Shown piece by piece: positions 61,165 to 64,000 of a stretch of DNA of 64,000 bases (its first letter is position 1; each line of letters begins with the position of its first letter). The translations under genes were made by a program, and so were the position numbers. A model generated the notes under the pieces. That model did not search any database. It was not told the DNA's origin and saw only the letters and a list, made by a program, of their open reading frames with translations. Location of the stretch: the NCBI GenBank assembly GCA_012729225.1, contig JAAYDO010000209.1:47755-111754 (forward strand), read 5' to 3'. Origin of the DNA: Bacteroidales bacterium (GTDB taxonomy: Bacteria > Bacteroidota > Bacteroidia > Bacteroidales > Bacteroidaceae).

Positions 61165-62640
61165 ATGGAAATCAACTCCACACATTTTCTTCTTTTCTTC
61201 ATTGTGGTGTTCCTGATTTATTATTTACCACTGAAGAACCATGCGAAGGGGCAAAACCTATGGTTGCTCCTCTGCAGTTATTATGCCTTTGGCGTGGTGG
61301 AATGGAGAATGCTTCCCTTGCTGATTGGCGTCACAGGTTTTTACTTCTTTCTGGGCATTGCCATTGCCAGAAACAATGGAAAAGATGAACGAAAGGCTTC
61401 TCTCCTCACCACCTTTGGCACACTCACAGGAGTAGGTGTGCTTGTTTATTTCAAGTATCTTAATTTTCTTATAGATGCTTTTACGGAGATGTTTCTATCT
61501 TTGGGATTGCAGGTAGGCAGCCACACGCTGGGCATCATCATGCCTGTAGGCATCAGTTTCTTCACCTTTAAGTTGATTAGCTATATCATTGAGGTACACA
61601 GAGGACACATGCCACCGTGTCAGGATATGGTAGCTTTTGCCACCTATGTGGCCTTTTTCCCAACACTGCTCTCAGGACCTATTGATAGACCGAAGCCCTT
61701 TCTTCAACAACTAAGCCATAACCGAACATTTACATACCCGTCTGAGCACAATCAAGTGGTGGACGGTATTCGCCAGACCCTATGGGGTCTCTTCAAGAAA
61801 GTGGTCATTGCGGACTCTTTAGTAACTTTTGTGGATTTGGGGTGGAACAAGACTGGCGAAAGCACGCAATGGGCATTGGCACTGGTTGCTCTCACCTATC
61901 CAATCCAACTCTATATGGATTTCTCAGGATATTCAGACATGGCTATTGGTGTAAGCAAGATGCTGGGCATCCAAGTGGCTAAGAACTTCAATTATCCATT
62001 CTTTGCCCAAAACATGGCAGACTATTGGCGCAGATGGCATATCTCACTTACCTCTTGGCTGACAGACTATGTGTTTATGCCACTGAATATCATGTTTCGT
62101 GATTGGGGGAACATGGGCATGATTCTTGCCTGCATCATCAATATGGTAGTTGTAGGTGTTTGGCATGGTGCCAACTGGACTTTTGTTCTCTTTGGGCTCT
62201 ACCACGGACTACTATTCATCCCTCTTATTCTGAATGGGTCTTTCACCTCAAAGAAAAAGGTAAAGACTGAAGGATATCTACCTTCAATTAGACATGTAGG
62301 CAAGATGCTGATGACCTATCTTCTTGTGGCAATAGGACTGGTCATCTTCAGAGCGGACAATATCATAAGCCTGGGGCATTTTGTGAGTACACTCCTCATG
62401 GGAAATCCCTATATGGAATATGAATCTCTGGAGGTGAGTCAATTCCCTAAGACAACTTTCTTTTTGGCAGTCCTTCTGTTGATTGCAGAATGGATAGCCA
62501 TGCATAAAAAGAAGGAATTTGCCCTACAACTTTCTGAGGAGTGGAAGGCATGGGGACGCTATAGTGTGTATATGCTGTTGGTGTTGCTTTATCTCCTGAA
62601 AGTGGGAGGCTCGCATGAATTTATCTATGCACAATTCTAA
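61165..62640 (+). CDS. MBOAT family O-acyltransferase (AlgI/DltB-like)
   Basis: GISFFTFKLISYIIEVHRG, FPTLLSGPIDRP, FSGYSDMAIGVSKMLGI, MADYWRRWHISLTSWLTDYVFMPL, GVWHGANWTFVLFGLYHG. Confidence 0.95.
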   Translation: MEINSTHFLLFFIVVFLIYYLPLKNHAKGQNLWLLLCSYYAFGVVEWRMLPLLIGVTGFYFFLGIAIARNNGKDERKASLLTTFGTLTGVGVLVYFKYLNFLIDAFTEMFLSLGLQVGSHTLGIIMPVGISFFTFKLISYIIEVHRGHMPPCQDMVAFATYVAFFPTLLSGPIDRPKPFLQQLSHNRTFTYPSEHNQVVDGIRQTLWGLFKKVVIADSLVTFVDLGWNKTGESTQWALALVALTYPIQLYMDFSGYSDMAIGVSKMLGIQVAKNFNYPFFAQNMADYWRRWHISLTSWLTDYVFMPLNIMFRDWGNMGMILACIINMVVVGVWHGANWTFVLFGLYHGLLFIPLILNGSFTSKKKVKTEGYLPSIRHVGKMLMTYLLVAIGLVIFRADNIISLGHFVSTLLMGNPYMEYESLEVSQFPKTTFFLAVLLLIAEWIAMHKKKEFALQLSEEWKAWGRYSVYMLLVLLYLLKVGGSHEFIYAQF

Positions 62641-62643
62641 AAC

Positions 62644-63624
62644 ATGAAGAAGTTTTTATTGAAAATATTCATTTTCTCCCTTCCTTGGCTCATCCTTCTT
62701 GCGCTTGCCGAAGTGTATGTGGAGAGCCTTCCAAACATTGCACGCTATAAGCACTCGTGGATGCTCCAGCATGGTGATGAGGTGACCACGCTCATTCTCG
62801 GGCATAGCCACACGCTATATGGTGTTCGCCCAGACGTGCTGGGCAAGGGAACTTTTTCTTTGGCTCAACAATCGCAGAGCCTACGGTATGACGCCTATCT
62901 GCTGAAGCATTACCCCCTCAAGAATCTGAGAAAGATTATCCTGCCCTTTTCCTACAGTTCGCTTTGGGAAGACTTTGAGCATCAGCCAGGCGAGAAGTAT
63001 CAGGCTATGCGATACCGTATTTATATGGACTGTGACATTCATCCACGCATCAGTTGGTATGGTTTTGAAATCATGTCAATGCCAGCCGTGAGAGAAAAAC
63101 TGAAGAGTCTTTACACTCCTGCACAGAATGGTTGGGATAGCCTCGGCTGGGGCAATGATTACACTTTACAGACGAGAGAGAAGCCTTGGGATAATGGAAA
63201 AATCAGAGCAGAAAAGAATACCTATAAAGACACTTCCATCATTCCTTTAAACGAGGGATTCCTGCGAGAAATCTTTGAAGAATGCAGAAAGAGGGACATC
63301 AAAGTAATACTGCTGAATACTCCCGTCTCTCCCAACTTCAGGAAATGGGAAGACAGGCGGCAAGTGAACATCAACCAACAGATTCTGTCAGAACTCTTGA
63401 AAACATACCCTGAAGTGGACTATTTAGATTGGGAGGATGATCCTCGATTCTGCGATGAGGACTTCTATGATGGAGATCACCTCAACTCAGAAGGTGCTAA
63501 GAAACTGACAAGATTCATCAAAAGTGAGATGAGCAAGAGACAGGAAAGCAAAAAGGAGAAGAGAGGCAGGCAGAAGTGGAAGTGGGAGGAGATGAATACA
63601 TTTAACGTCCTCTGTCTGGAGTAA
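62644..63624 (+). CDS. Membrane-anchored SGNH/DltD-like protein
   Basis: N-terminal TM; TLILGHSHTLYGVRPDVLG, NLRKIILPFSYSSLWE, FYDGDHLNSEGAKKLTRFI (late D..H). Confidence 0.75.
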   Translation: MKKFLLKIFIFSLPWLILLALAEVYVESLPNIARYKHSWMLQHGDEVTTLILGHSHTLYGVRPDVLGKGTFSLAQQSQSLRYDAYLLKHYPLKNLRKIILPFSYSSLWEDFEHQPGEKYQAMRYRIYMDCDIHPRISWYGFEIMSMPAVREKLKSLYTPAQNGWDSLGWGNDYTLQTREKPWDNGKIRAEKNTYKDTSIIPLNEGFLREIFEECRKRDIKVILLNTPVSPNFRKWEDRRQVNINQQILSELLKTYPEVDYLDWEDDPRFCDEDFYDGDHLNSEGAKKLTRFIKSEMSKRQESKKEKRGRQKWKWEEMNTFNVLCLE

Positions 63625-63733
63625 GAAAGCTCTCTGAATGTTGGTCATCCGAGATGTTTTTATTCCATAGGTGATTTACAGTTACTTGTAAAGTCAAACA
63701 AAAGAACATGCTCAAGAGCACGATACACCCTGC

Positions 63734-63797
63734 GCATTCAAGGCTTAGGTCTGTCAGTGACTTTATTATGAACATGGAGGTCGCTTTGACTACATAT
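63734..63797 (+). repeat. 64-bp dispersed repeat adjoining the IS982-like end
   Basis: GCATTCAAGGCTTAGGTCTGTCAGTGACTTTATTATGAACATGGAGG...CTACATAT; inverted counterpart of 7434-7497. Confidence 0.7.
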
Positions 63798-63801
63798 CAT
63801 T

Positions 63802-64000
63802 AACGTGAGTTCGACGTAAGAAAAGTGCCCGAAAAGTTGTAGGAGTGAAATATTTTTTGTACCTTTATAGGTAAAAATCAAACAGATACAAATAATACTC
63901 ACTCCTATGACGACTGCAAATTTAATAGAAATTTTCTGTATTCTCGACGAATTCTGCAAATATTTCACTCCAGAATTGAAAAAACATCTGGTTGATGTCC
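63802..64000 (+). mobile_element. IS982-like insertion sequence, 5' part only (element runs off the window)
   Basis: End-like AACGTGAGTTCGACG, -7-like TACCTTTA, then an ORF from 63907 MTTANLIEIFCILDEFCKYFTPELKKHLVDV resembling IS982 transposase N-termini. Confidence 0.65.

Overview
This window looks like a chromosomal segment from a Bacteroidales bacterium, Prevotellaceae-like by the look of its proteins and promoters. That placement is inference. Repeated Bacteroidetes-type -7 boxes (TAnnTTTG) sit upstream of genes. Housekeeping genes seen: a fumarase fragment, frr, rsgA, tRNA-Asn, trkH/trkA/dxs, metG, hflX, a SulP transporter and prmC. Around these is a large surface-glycan and secretion gene set: many glycosyltransferases, two LicD-type proteins, an LtaS-like sulfatase-fold enzyme, several acyltransferases, a WaaP-like kinase, a PorZ-like protein, secreted GH5/GH43/GH95 enzymes and a 1361-aa secreted protein. 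The window ends inside the 5' part of an IS982-like transposase. Main candidates for something undescribed: (1) a dispersed, polar intergenic element built from an exact 22-bp tandem period with GAACAATGGTTC-like dyads, four copies, all in the same orientation; (2) a second array, unrelated in sequence, with the same exact 22-bp period around CCATATGG; (3) 11-bp (CCTTCGAGATG) arrays in intergenic DNA and, in frame, inside prmC; (4) a Dlt-like operon in which an FkbH/HAD-IIIC protein plus ACP sits beside MBOAT and SGNH-like genes; (5) two translationally coupled fusion proteins (nucleotidyltransferase-aminotransferase and dehydrogenase-LicD) that look like a compact CMP-activated phospho/phosphono-group decoration module; (6) a 31-bp perfect inverted repeat bracketing a GH43-GH95 cassette. 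All family assignments come from reading protein motifs by eye. No database search was run.
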